A stretch of 11,859 nt of DNA from Sphingomonadaceae bacterium. Its GTDB lineage: Bacteria; Pseudomonadota; Alphaproteobacteria; Sphingomonadales; Sphingomonadaceae. Below are positions 1-5,862 of the stretch, piece after piece. The notes below the pieces were generated by a model, which saw nothing but the letters and a program-made list of their open reading frames with translations, ran no database searches and was not told where the DNA came from. The position numbers and the translations under genes are program-made. The stretch spans positions 1 through 11,859 of the forward strand of contig JAHDXX010000035.1 of NCBI GenBank assembly GCA_023384025.1, given 5' to 3'. Position 1 is the stretch's first letter; each line of letters begins with the position of its first letter.

Positions 1-234
1 GCGCATGCCGGGGATCACCTGCCCGCCGTTGCGGCCCGAAGCACCCCAGCCGATCCGTTTTGCTTCGAGTAGCACGACCGAATAACCCGCCTCTGCCGCA
101 CTCAGCGCCGCTGACAGGCCGGTGAAGCCCCCGCCGACCACGACCACGTCGGCCGACACTTCACCTGCCAGCGCCGCATGGCGCGGCGCGGGGTTTGCGG
201 TAGCCGCGTAGTAACTGGGCGCGTGCTCGGTCAC
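1..234 (-). CDS. FAD-dependent amine oxidoreductase, PuuB-like (5' part only; runs off left edge)
   Basis: This is the first 78 codons of a DAO-family flavoprotein. The start is the GTG at 234-232, giving a protein that begins (M)TEHAPSYYA. A beta-strand and dinucleotide-binding loop VVVVGGGFTGLSAA (about residues 30-43) is followed by the strand-ending acid in VVLLEA and by IGWGASGRNGGQ (61-72). These are the typical FAD-binding N terminus of gamma-glutamylputrescine oxidase and related glycine/D-amino-acid oxidases. It lies 6 bases behind the stop of the PuuA-like ligase, so the two are almost certainly co-transcribed. In the Puu pathway, PuuB oxidises gamma-glutamylputrescine to the aldehyde with release of ammonia. 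No strong Shine-Dalgarno precedes the GTG, so translational coupling is likely. The catalytic C-terminal half is outside the window, so the substrate cannot be judged. The family call is secure; the PuuB-type function rests on sequence style and the neighbour. Confidence 0.86.
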   Translation of the reverse strand, partial: MTEHAPSYYAATANPAPRHAALAGEVSADVVVVGGGFTGLSAALSAAEAGYSVVLLEAKRIGWGASGRNGGQVIPGMR

Positions 235-240
235 GGGTGG

Positions 241-1590
241 CTAGACGCGCAGCAGCAGGTGCTCGCGTTCCCACGAACTGATCACCGACTGGTAGGCGAA
301 CAGTTCGGTTTCCTTGATCGCGTAGAACACTTCGAAGAAGTCTTCGCCCAGGTGCTGGCGAACCTGCTTGCACTTGCTGAACCGGTCGAGCGCGCCTTCC
401 AGCGTGCGTGGCAAGGTGCGGGCGCGGTTATAGGCGTTGCCGGTCATGCTCTTGGGCGGCTGCATCCGCTCGACCATGCCGACGTAGCCGCAGATCAGCG
501 AGGCGGCGATGGCGAGGTAGGGGTTGGAATCCGCCCCCGGCAACCGGTTCTCGATCCGCCGGTTGCGCGCATCGGAAATCGGGATGCGCAGGCCGCAGCT
601 GCGGTTGTCAGTGCCCCACTGGACATTGATCGGCGCGGCGTTGTCAGGCCGCATCCGGCGGAACGAGTTGACGTTGGGCGCGAACATCGGGGTGATCTGC
701 GGCAGCAGGCGGACCAGCCCGGCAATGTGGCTGCGGAACAGCGCGCTGTCGCGGCCGTTCTGGGTCGAGAACACGTTGCGCCCCGTTTCCATGTCGAGGA
801 TCGACTGGTGGATGTGCATCGCGCTGCCCGGCTGGTCCTGCATCGGTTTGGCGAGGAAGGTGCCGTAGACGCCGTGTTCGAGCGCGACCTGGCGCACGAT
901 CCGCTTGAACAGCAGGACCTGGTCGGCCAGCTCGAGCGCGTCGCCGTGAACGAAGTTGACCTCCAGCTGCGCCGCGCCGGCCTCGTGGATCATCGTGTCG
1001 ATGTTGAGGTCGGCTTTCTCGCAGAAGTCGTAGATGTGCTCGATGATGTCCTCGAACTCGTTCAGCGCTTCCAGCCCGAACGGCTGGCTGGCGGTTTCCG
1101 ACCGGCCCGAGCGGCCTGCCGGGGGCTGCAACGGGAAGTCGGAATCGAGGTTCTTGGAGACAAGGTAGAATTCGACCTCCGGCGCAATCACCGGCTGCCA
1201 GCCGCGCTTCTCGTAAAGTGCCAGCACCCGCTTGAGGATTGCGCGAGGGGCAATCTCCACCGGATCGCCGGAGCGGGTGAAGGCATCGGCAATGACATAG
1301 GCGGTCGGGGTCTGGAATCCCGGTGCCTCGCGCAGGGTGCTGGGGTCGGGCACCAGCATCATGTCGGGATCGAACGGCAGGACAATGTCGTCGACATCGT
1401 CCGGGTATTCACCCGTCACGGTAACCGAGAACACGCTGACCGGGATGCGCAGCGAACGGTCCGTCAGCGACTTCAGGAACTTGTTTGCAGGCAGCACCTT
1501 GCCGCGCTGGATGCCGTTCATGTCAGGGACGATGCACTCGACCTCGCTGATACCACGCTCGCTGATCCAGGCGGCGATGTCGGTACTCAT
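241..1590 (-). CDS. Glutamine synthetase family ligase, gamma-glutamylpolyamine synthetase (PuuA)-like
   Basis: This 449-residue member of the GlnA superfamily ATP-dependently joins glutamate to an amine. The N-terminal beta-grasp domain (about 10-100) contains VPDMNGIQRGKVLP. The catalytic domain carries the metal-site glutamates in PEVEF (E138, E140), HEAGAAQLEVNF (E203, E210), the ATP/metal histidine of GSAMHIHQS (H259), NSFRRMRP, NRSCGLRIP, and ENRLPGADSNPYLA (E347, R349). The adenylylated-tyrosine region of true GlnA is not evident, and the length fits PuuA/PauA-type enzymes rather than 470-residue GlnA. The ATG at 1590 has an AGGAAGGG Shine-Dalgarno a few bases upstream. The flanking PuuB-like flavoprotein supports a role in polyamine or other amine catabolism. 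The actual amine (putrescine, spermidine, isopropylamine or other) cannot be read from the sequence. A perfect 12-bp inverted repeat lies immediately upstream of its ribosome-binding site. Confidence 0.9.
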   Translation of the reverse strand: MSTDIAAWISERGISEVECIVPDMNGIQRGKVLPANKFLKSLTDRSLRIPVSVFSVTVTGEYPDDVDDIVLPFDPDMMLVPDPSTLREAPGFQTPTAYVIADAFTRSGDPVEIAPRAILKRVLALYEKRGWQPVIAPEVEFYLVSKNLDSDFPLQPPAGRSGRSETASQPFGLEALNEFEDIIEHIYDFCEKADLNIDTMIHEAGAAQLEVNFVHGDALELADQVLLFKRIVRQVALEHGVYGTFLAKPMQDQPGSAMHIHQSILDMETGRNVFSTQNGRDSALFRSHIAGLVRLLPQITPMFAPNVNSFRRMRPDNAAPINVQWGTDNRSCGLRIPISDARNRRIENRLPGADSNPYLAIAASLICGYVGMVERMQPPKSMTGNAYNRARTLPRTLEGALDRFSKCKQVRQHLGEDFFEVFYAIKETELFAYQSVISSWEREHLLLRV

Positions 1591-1608
1591 GATGTCCCTT
1601 CCTGTGCT

Positions 1609-1642
1609 GTCCGGCGGCGCTGCGGATGATGCGCCGCCGGAC
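1609..1642 (-). promoter_or_regulatory. Perfect 12-bp inverted repeat between porin and ligase genes
   Basis: The arms GTCCGGCGGCGC (1609-1620) and GCGCCGCCGGAC (1631-1642) are exact reverse complements separated by a 10-base loop. The element sits in the 75-base gap between the porin stop (1666) and the ligase start (1590). On the minus-strand transcript it ends only about 6 bases before the AGGAAGGG ribosome-binding site of the ligase. Neither strand has a T-tract directly after the stem, so it is not a classical intrinsic terminator. It could be an mRNA-stabilising or processing hairpin setting the porin:ligase ratio, a partial terminator, or a protein-binding site. Confidence 0.55.
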
Positions 1643-1665
1643 GGCTCGTTGTCAAAAATTCGCGG

Positions 1666-2370
1666 TCAGAACGCAAACGTCAGGCTGCCGACCACCGTCG
1701 CATCGCCCAGCGGGCTGAACGCGCGCGCGGTATCGACGTAATCGACCGTCGCCGTGATCCCGCTGCCCAGGTCATAGCTCGCCCCGATCAGCCAGTCGCG
1801 CTTGTTGTCGCCAAATGCGCCGTTCTCGATCCCGAAGGTCCCGTGGACCGAGAGCGGCGTTTCGCCGATCGGCATGTCGCCCGAGATGTAGAAGTAGGTG
1901 TTGTCTTCGCTGCCGATATTGCTCTGCGAAGGGGCATAGGCTGCACCGAGCGTGATCTCACCCGGGCCGGCGGCAAAGGCGACCGAGGCCAGCAGTTCGA
2001 CATAGTTGAAGTCGCTGTTGCCGGGATAGAGGTAATAGACCGCACCGACATCGAGCGTGGCGCCGCCCATGTCGGCGGCATAACCGGCATAGAGGTCGAG
2101 CTCGACGTCGTCGGCCCCGTTGTTCAGCGCGACGTTGGATGCCCAGACACCGGCATAGAGCCCGGATTCATGTGCGACCGAGATTTCGGCAGTGACCTGC
2201 GGGTCTTTCGATGACAGCGAAATGCCGCGGAAGCGATAATCGGAGAAGGCCCCGATCTCGGCATCGATTTCCCACTCGGCGGCGGGTTCCTCTTCCTCGG
2301 CTTCCTGGGCAAAGGCGCCGCTCGAAACGAAAAACAGCGGCAGTGCCGCCAGTGCGATAATCTTGCGCAT
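1666..2370 (-). CDS. TorF family putative porin (outer-membrane beta-barrel)
   Basis: The protein is 234 residues. Residues 1-21 form a Sec signal peptide (MRKIIALAALPLFFVSSGAFA, cleavage before QEAEEEE), followed by a short acidic linker. The mature part is a run of alternating, aromatic-rich beta-strands. It opens with the FSDYRFRGISLS signature and continues with SGLYAGVWASNV, ELDLYAGYAAD and VGAVYYLYPG, and it ends in a terminal phenylalanine (SLTFAF), the usual outer-membrane insertion signal. This is the conserved family annotated TorF/TIGR02001. Its substrates are not established. The ATG at 2370 is chosen because it directly precedes the signal peptide and has an AAGGAGG ribosome-binding site. 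The frame stays open upstream to 2436 but that extension has no sense. It is the first gene of the minus-strand unit with the PuuA- and PuuB-like genes, which suggests it admits the same nitrogen compound. Confidence 0.87.
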   Translation of the reverse strand: MRKIIALAALPLFFVSSGAFAQEAEEEEPAAEWEIDAEIGAFSDYRFRGISLSSKDPQVTAEISVAHESGLYAGVWASNVALNNGADDVELDLYAGYAADMGGATLDVGAVYYLYPGNSDFNYVELLASVAFAAGPGEITLGAAYAPSQSNIGSEDNTYFYISGDMPIGETPLSVHGTFGIENGAFGDNKRDWLIGASYDLGSGITATVDYVDTARAFSPLGDATVVGSLTFAF

Positions 2371-2630
2371 GGTTCCTCTTTCCTCCTTGTCGGGGGGATA
2401 TATCGGGCGCGCGTTCGGCAGGTATCCAGGCACCACGGCCTGCGGGTCGCGCGCGCCCCCCTTCCCCTAGGGTGTGCTATCGGCAAAAACCGGCTGCCAA
2501 GCCAGCGAGATAAATCGGAGCTATTGCTATCGGATTTTCCGATGCCCCGGTGCGCCGCAATCCTGCTGGACGGTGCCGGAGGGCAATCCTAGCCATGGCT
2601 CACGTTTCCGAACTTGCAGGATTGACCGTG
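2371..2630. promoter_or_regulatory. Divergent intergenic region between porin operon and omega-aminotransferase
   Basis: This 260-base gap must hold promoters firing both ways. The part near the porin (2437-2470) is GC-rich. The part near the aminotransferase is locally AT-richer, which fits promoter or operator DNA. It contains two copies of TGCTATCGG at 2475-2483 and 2525-2533, 50 bases apart. The second runs into the symmetric 15-mer at 2529-2543. A further ATCGGA lies at 2514-2519. I could not assign convincing -35/-10 pairs. Confidence 0.5.
2529..2543. promoter_or_regulatory. Candidate operator palindrome ATCGGATTTTCCGAT
   Basis: The 15-mer has perfect 6-base arms (ATCGGA / TCCGAT) around TTT. 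Its size and AT centre are compatible with a dimeric repressor site or an Lrp/AsnC-type site. It lies about 90 bases upstream of the aminotransferase start and about 160 bases upstream of the porin start. A related half-site precedes it at 2514-2519, and the motif TGCTATCGG that runs into it is repeated at 2475-2483. The sequence symmetry is observed; the function is inferred and the cognate regulator is unknown. Confidence 0.4.
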
Positions 2631-3956
2631 ATGCCAGAGTCCAACGACTTGCCCAACGACCTCAGCAATTTCTGGATGCCGTTCACTGACAATCGCGGGT
2701 TCAAGCAGCACCCGCGCATGTTCGTGGCGGCAGAGGGGATGCACTATACCGCCGCGGCAGGGCACAAGGTGCTCGACGCGACCGGCGGGTTGTGGTGCGT
2801 CAACGCGGGCCATTCGCGTCCCGGAATCGTCGAGGCGATCCGCAAGGCCGCGGGAGAGCTCGATTTCGCGCCGACCTTCCAGCTTGCCCACCCGCTCGCG
2901 TTCGAGGCCGCATCGCGCCTTGCGATGAATATGCCGGAGGGGCTCGACCGGATCTTCTTCTGCAATTCCGGTTCGGAGAGCGTCGACAGCGCGCTGAAGA
3001 TCGCACTCGCCTACCAGCGGGCGCGCGGGCAGGGCAGCAAGACCCGGCTGATCGGGCGCGAGCGCGGCTATCACGGGGTCGGGTTCGGCGGGATCTCGGT
3101 CGGCGGGATCGTCGGCAACCGGCGCCAGTTCGGCACCCTGCTGGCGGGGGTCGACCACATGCGCCACACGCACGATCTTGCGTGCAATGCCTTCTCGCGC
3201 GGGCTGCCGCAGCATGGCGTGGAGCTGGCCGACGACCTCGAACGGATCGTGGGCCTGCACGGGGCGGACACGATCGCGGCGGTGATCGTCGAGCCGGTGG
3301 CTGGCTCTACCGGCGTGCTCGTGCCGCCGCAGGGCTACCTCCAGCGGCTGCGCGAGATCTGCGACCGGCACGATATCCTGCTGATCTTCGACGAAGTGAT
3401 CACCGCCTTCGGCCGGGTGGGCGGTGCGACCGCGGCGGAGCGGTTCGGCGTTACGCCCGATCTTATCACCATGGCCAAGGGGCTGACCAATGCCGCCGTG
3501 CCGATGGGCGCAGTGGCGGTGCGGCGCGAGGTCCACGATACCGTGGTGGGCAACGCCCCTGCCGGGATCGAACTGTTCCACGGCTATACCTACAGCGCAC
3601 ATCCGCTGGCGGCGACTGCGGCGATTGCCACGCTCGACCTCTATCGCGAGGAAGGTCTGTTCCAGCGCGCGATCGAGCTGGAAGACTACTGGGCCGACGC
3701 AGTCCACTCGCTCAAGGGCACGCGCCACGTGATCGACTGCCGCAACGTCGGCCTGATCGGCGGGATCGAGCTCGAACCGCGCCCGGGCGCGCCGACCAAA
3801 CGCGCGATGGAAGTGTTCCACCGCGCATTCGATTCCGGGCTGCTGATCCGGGTGACAGGCGACATCATCGCCCTGTCACCGCCGCTGATCCTGGAGAAGA
3901 GCCACATCGACGAGATCTTCGGCAAGCTCGCCGAACTGATCGCGGCGGTGGACTAG
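2631..3956 (+). CDS. Class III omega-amino acid:pyruvate aminotransferase (beta-alanine-pyruvate transaminase type)
   Basis: This 441-residue PLP fold-type I enzyme transfers the terminal amino group of omega-amino acids or amines to pyruvate, giving L-alanine. The N-terminal FWMPFTDNRGFKQHPRMFVAAEG and GLWCVNAGHSRP are characteristic of the beta-alanine:pyruvate group. Cofactor-site elements, numbered from the ATG at 2631, are NSGSES (113-117), GYHGVGFGG (about 146-154), the PLP-nitrogen aspartate in FDEVITAFGR (D254), the Schiff-base lysine in TMAKGLTN (K283), and HGYTYSAHP. R407 in LLIRVTGD matches the substrate-carboxylate arginine of the family. The start at 2631 has AGGA 9 bases upstream and homolog-like length. 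An ATG at 2595 (12 residues longer, GGAGGG upstream) is possible but its codons look non-coding. It is divergent from the porin operon and convergent with alanine dehydrogenase. Exact substrate is uncertain (beta-alanine, GABA, putrescine). Confidence 0.9.
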   Translation: MPESNDLPNDLSNFWMPFTDNRGFKQHPRMFVAAEGMHYTAAAGHKVLDATGGLWCVNAGHSRPGIVEAIRKAAGELDFAPTFQLAHPLAFEAASRLAMNMPEGLDRIFFCNSGSESVDSALKIALAYQRARGQGSKTRLIGRERGYHGVGFGGISVGGIVGNRRQFGTLLAGVDHMRHTHDLACNAFSRGLPQHGVELADDLERIVGLHGADTIAAVIVEPVAGSTGVLVPPQGYLQRLREICDRHDILLIFDEVITAFGRVGGATAAERFGVTPDLITMAKGLTNAAVPMGAVAVRREVHDTVVGNAPAGIELFHGYTYSAHPLAATAAIATLDLYREEGLFQRAIELEDYWADAVHSLKGTRHVIDCRNVGLIGGIELEPRPGAPTKRAMEVFHRAFDSGLLIRVTGDIIALSPPLILEKSHIDEIFGKLAELIAAVD

Positions 3957-3959
3957 GGC

Positions 3960-5075
3960 CTACCCCAGCACCTGCTCCACCGGCACGTAATCGTAGCCGA
4001 GATCGCGCGCGACCGCTTCGTAGGTGATCTGGCCTTCGTGAACGTTCAGGCCCGCCGCAAGGTGCGGATTGGCTTTCAGCGCCGCCTTCCACCCCATGTT
4101 GGCGATCCGCAGCGCGTGCGGCAGGGTGACGTTGTTGAGCGCGTAAGTGCTGGTCCGCGCGACCGCGCCGGGCATGTTGGCGACGCAGTAGTGGACGATC
4201 CCGTCGACCACATAAGTCGGTTCGGCATGGGTGGTCGCATGGCTGGTTTCGAAGCAGCCGCCCTGGTCGATCGCCACGTCGACCAGCACTGCGCCGGGCT
4301 TCATGGTCGACAGCATTGCGCGGGTGACCAGCTTGGGCGCGGCCGCACCCGGCACCAGCACTGCCCCGATCACCAGGTCGGCTTCGGCAATCGAATCGGC
4401 GATGTTGGCGCTGTTGGAGAAGCGGGTCTTGGCGCGGCTCTCGAAATACATTCCCAGCCGTTCGAGCTGCTCGGGATCGCGGTCGAGGATGGTCACGTCA
4501 GCACCGAGGCCGACCGCCATCTGCGCCGCGTTCCATCCGACCACGCCGCCGCCGATCACCACGACCTTGCCCGGCATCACGCCGGGAACGCCGCCGAGCA
4601 GCACGCCGCGCCCGCCATGCGCCTTTTCCAGCGCGGTCGCCCCGGCCTGGATGCTCATCCGCCCTGCGACCTGGCTCATCGGCTTGAGCAAGGGCAGCGA
4701 ATTGCCAGGACCGGTGACGGTCTCGTAGGCAATCGCGGTGACGCCCGATTTGACCAGATCGGCGGTCTGTTCAGGATCGGGCGCGAGGTGGAGGTAGGTG
4801 TAGAGCACCTGACCCTTGCGCAGCATGGCGCGTTCGCCTGCCTGCGGCTCCTTGACCTTCACCACCATCTCGCACTCGGCGAAGATCTCGGCGGCGGTTG
4901 CACGGATGCTGGCCCCGGCTGCCTCGTAGGCGGCGTCGTTGACCCCGATGCCGAGTCCGGCACCGGTTTCGACCCAGACTTCGTGGCCATTGATCGCCAG
5001 TTCGCGTACGCTCTCGGGCGTCAGGCCGACGCGGTATTCGTGGTTCTTGATTTCCTTGACGGTGCCGACACGCAT
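3960..5075 (-). CDS. ald: Alanine dehydrogenase
   Basis: Cytoplasmic NAD-dependent L-alanine dehydrogenase (L-alanine + NAD+ + water to pyruvate + ammonium + NADH), 371 residues, the normal family length. Catalytic and substrate residues fall at the canonical positions: R15 (NHEYRVGLTP), K75 (VKVKEP), H96 (TYLHLAPD) and D270 (VAIDQGG). The NAD-binding Rossmann loop is VVIGGGVVGWNAAQMA (172-187), with the ribose-binding acid in TILDRD. The C terminus NVHEGQITYEAVARDLGY is typical. The ATG at 5075 is preceded by GAGGGAGA. The open frame to 5192 upstream overlaps the divergent regulator's promoter region and is not coding. The gene diverges from an Lrp-family regulator, the usual control arrangement for ald. 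It meets the aminotransferase tail to tail 3 bases apart. It is well placed to recycle alanine made by that transaminase. Confidence 0.96.
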   Translation of the reverse strand: MRVGTVKEIKNHEYRVGLTPESVRELAINGHEVWVETGAGLGIGVNDAAYEAAGASIRATAAEIFAECEMVVKVKEPQAGERAMLRKGQVLYTYLHLAPDPEQTADLVKSGVTAIAYETVTGPGNSLPLLKPMSQVAGRMSIQAGATALEKAHGGRGVLLGGVPGVMPGKVVVIGGGVVGWNAAQMAVGLGADVTILDRDPEQLERLGMYFESRAKTRFSNSANIADSIAEADLVIGAVLVPGAAAPKLVTRAMLSTMKPGAVLVDVAIDQGGCFETSHATTHAEPTYVVDGIVHYCVANMPGAVARTSTYALNNVTLPHALRIANMGWKAALKANPHLAAGLNVHEGQITYEAVARDLGYDYVPVEQVLG

Positions 5076-5194
5076 CTCTGCTCTCCCTCGGGATCTGATC
5101 GCGGGAGAATAACCGAGCCGGAGCGGCAAGTCCTGCCGAAGACGGGGCTTGCTCTCCAAAGTATCGGGATGATATCCTTCATTGCCCATCAAAT
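5076..5194. promoter_or_regulatory. ald / lrp-like divergent promoter region
   Basis: These 119 bases separate the starts of alanine dehydrogenase (-) and the Lrp-type regulator (+). A short inverted repeat GGATGATATCC (5167-5177) lies close to the regulator start. On the plus strand TTGCTC (5149-5154) and TATCCT (5173-5178), 18 bases apart, are a weak sigma70-like pair. If used, the inverted repeat would overlap the -10 element, as expected for autoregulation. Lrp/AsnC proteins commonly bind such divergent intervals; which bases are bound here is not determinable by eye. Confidence 0.4.
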
Positions 5195-5668
5195 GTGAAA
5201 GAATTTCCCGTGGATAGGATCGATAACCGGATTCTGGCCCTGCTTCAGGCGGACTCGACCCGTTCCATCGCCGAGCTTGCCGAGGTCGTGGGTGTCTCCA
5301 GTTCGGCCTGTCACCGCCGGATCAAGGCACTGGAGGAACAGGGGGTGATTGCCGGTTATGCCGCGCGGCTCGATCCGCAGGCGCTTGGCCTCAAGCTCCA
5401 GGCCTATGTCGAGATCACCTTGAACAGCCAGAGCGAGGAATCGATGGGGCGGTTCGAACAGGCGGCGGCCGGGTTCGATGATATTCTCGAATGCCGCCTG
5501 ATGTCGGGCGCGGCGGACTATCTGCTGCGGGTGGCGGCACGCGACCTGGAGCATTTCGACCAGATCCACCGCGCCTGCCTGTCGCGCCTGCCGGGGGTAT
5601 CCTCGATGCGGTCGAGCTTCGTCATCCGCACCACCAAGGGCTGGGCAGGGTATCCGGTGCGTGCCTAG
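5195..5668 (+). CDS. Lrp/AsnC family transcriptional regulator, probable regulator of ald
   Basis: 157 residues if the GTG at 5195 is used. An in-frame GTG at 5210 would give 152 residues beginning (M)DRIDNRILALLQ, the classic Lrp N terminus, with AAAGAA a few bases upstream. The second start may be the real one because no Shine-Dalgarno precedes 5195. The AsnC-type winged helix-turn-helix is at about 8-58 (DRIDNRILALLQ, SIAELAEVVGVSSSACHRRIKALEEQGVI). The RAM effector-binding domain is at about 65-147, with the ligand-loop motif SGAADYLLRV. Lrp proteins form dimers to octamers and respond to amino acids. Divergence from ald makes alanine- or leucine-responsive control of ald the leading hypothesis. 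It could also act on the aminotransferase and porin operons nearby. Confidence 0.92.
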   Translation: MKEFPVDRIDNRILALLQADSTRSIAELAEVVGVSSSACHRRIKALEEQGVIAGYAARLDPQALGLKLQAYVEITLNSQSEESMGRFEQAAAGFDDILECRLMSGAADYLLRVAARDLEHFDQIHRACLSRLPGVSSMRSSFVIRTTKGWAGYPVRA

Positions 5669-5730
5669 ATCCTGTTTCAGTTTCGCTGGTGCCGGTTCCA
5701 CGCAAATGGAACAGATCCAGGAACCGGAAA

Positions 5731-5768
5731 GGCCGGACATGACACTTCGGTGAAAGCCATGCCCGGCC
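5731..5768. repeat. Imperfect long hairpin downstream of the lrp-like gene
   Basis: GGCCGG (5731-5736) pairs with CCGGCC (5763-5768). After one A/C mismatch, CATG (5738-5741) pairs with CATG (5758-5761). Inside the loop CAC-TTCG-GTG can form a small UUCG-capped hairpin. Just upstream, CCGGTTCC (5692-5699) and GGAACCGG (5720-5727) are another exact 8-base inverted pair, and GTTCCA/TGGAAC (5695-5700/5707-5712) a competing one. No T-run follows on the plus strand. On the minus strand TTTCC follows the stem. This cluster could terminate the two convergent transcripts, but it is not a textbook terminator. Confidence 0.4.
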
Positions 5769-5842
5769 CCGTGCGACCCGAAGAGCGCGTCAGCGCACTC
5801 TCCGCGCGGCGCCCTTTAGTCACGGCACATGAACGGTGCATG

Positions 5843-5858
5843 TCCCCCGATCGGGGGA
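5843..5858. terminator. 16-bp perfect palindrome just past the panC stop, possible terminator
   Basis: TCCCCCGATCGGGGGA is self-complementary and can form a 6-bp G/C stem with a GATC loop. It begins 4 bases after the panC stop codon on the minus strand and is followed there by a second short hairpin (ACATG...CATGT within 5827-5843). No poly-T follows on either strand, so intrinsic termination is uncertain. A transcript-end stabiliser or a protein-binding site are alternatives. The remainder of the 5669-5862 gap shows no gene. Confidence 0.4.
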
Positions 5859-5862
5859 TTGG

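Noticed and set aside
178..1629. Long plus-strand open frame (483 codons) opposite the ligase gene
   Set aside because: It is the antisense shadow of the PuuA-like gene in GC-rich DNA. The translation is rich in Arg/Val/Asp without domain motifs, whereas the minus strand encodes an intact glutamine-synthetase fold.
2474..2689. Short plus-strand frame (71 codons) across the divergent intergenic region
   Set aside because: No ribosome-binding site and no recognisable motif. It overlaps the candidate promoter/operator DNA and the start of the aminotransferase in another frame.
2589..3821. Minus-strand open frame of 410 codons opposite the aminotransferase
   Set aside because: Low-complexity R/A/D/H-rich translation with no recognisable motif. 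The plus strand has complete PLP-site residues.
2792..4027. Plus-strand 411-codon frame overlapping the aminotransferase in another frame
   Set aside because: Its Arg/Gly/Ala-rich translation is typical of out-of-frame reading of high-GC codons, and it conflicts with two strong genes.
4038..5198. Plus-strand 386-codon frame opposite alanine dehydrogenase
   Set aside because: Antisense shadow. The minus strand has all catalytic residues of alanine dehydrogenase at their canonical positions.
5669..5862. Possible tRNA or small RNA gene in the gap
   Set aside because: The inverted repeats do not fold into a cloverleaf (no T-arm GTTCRANNC in the right place, no CCA-compatible acceptor stem). A non-tRNA structured RNA remains open and is listed as a finding only.
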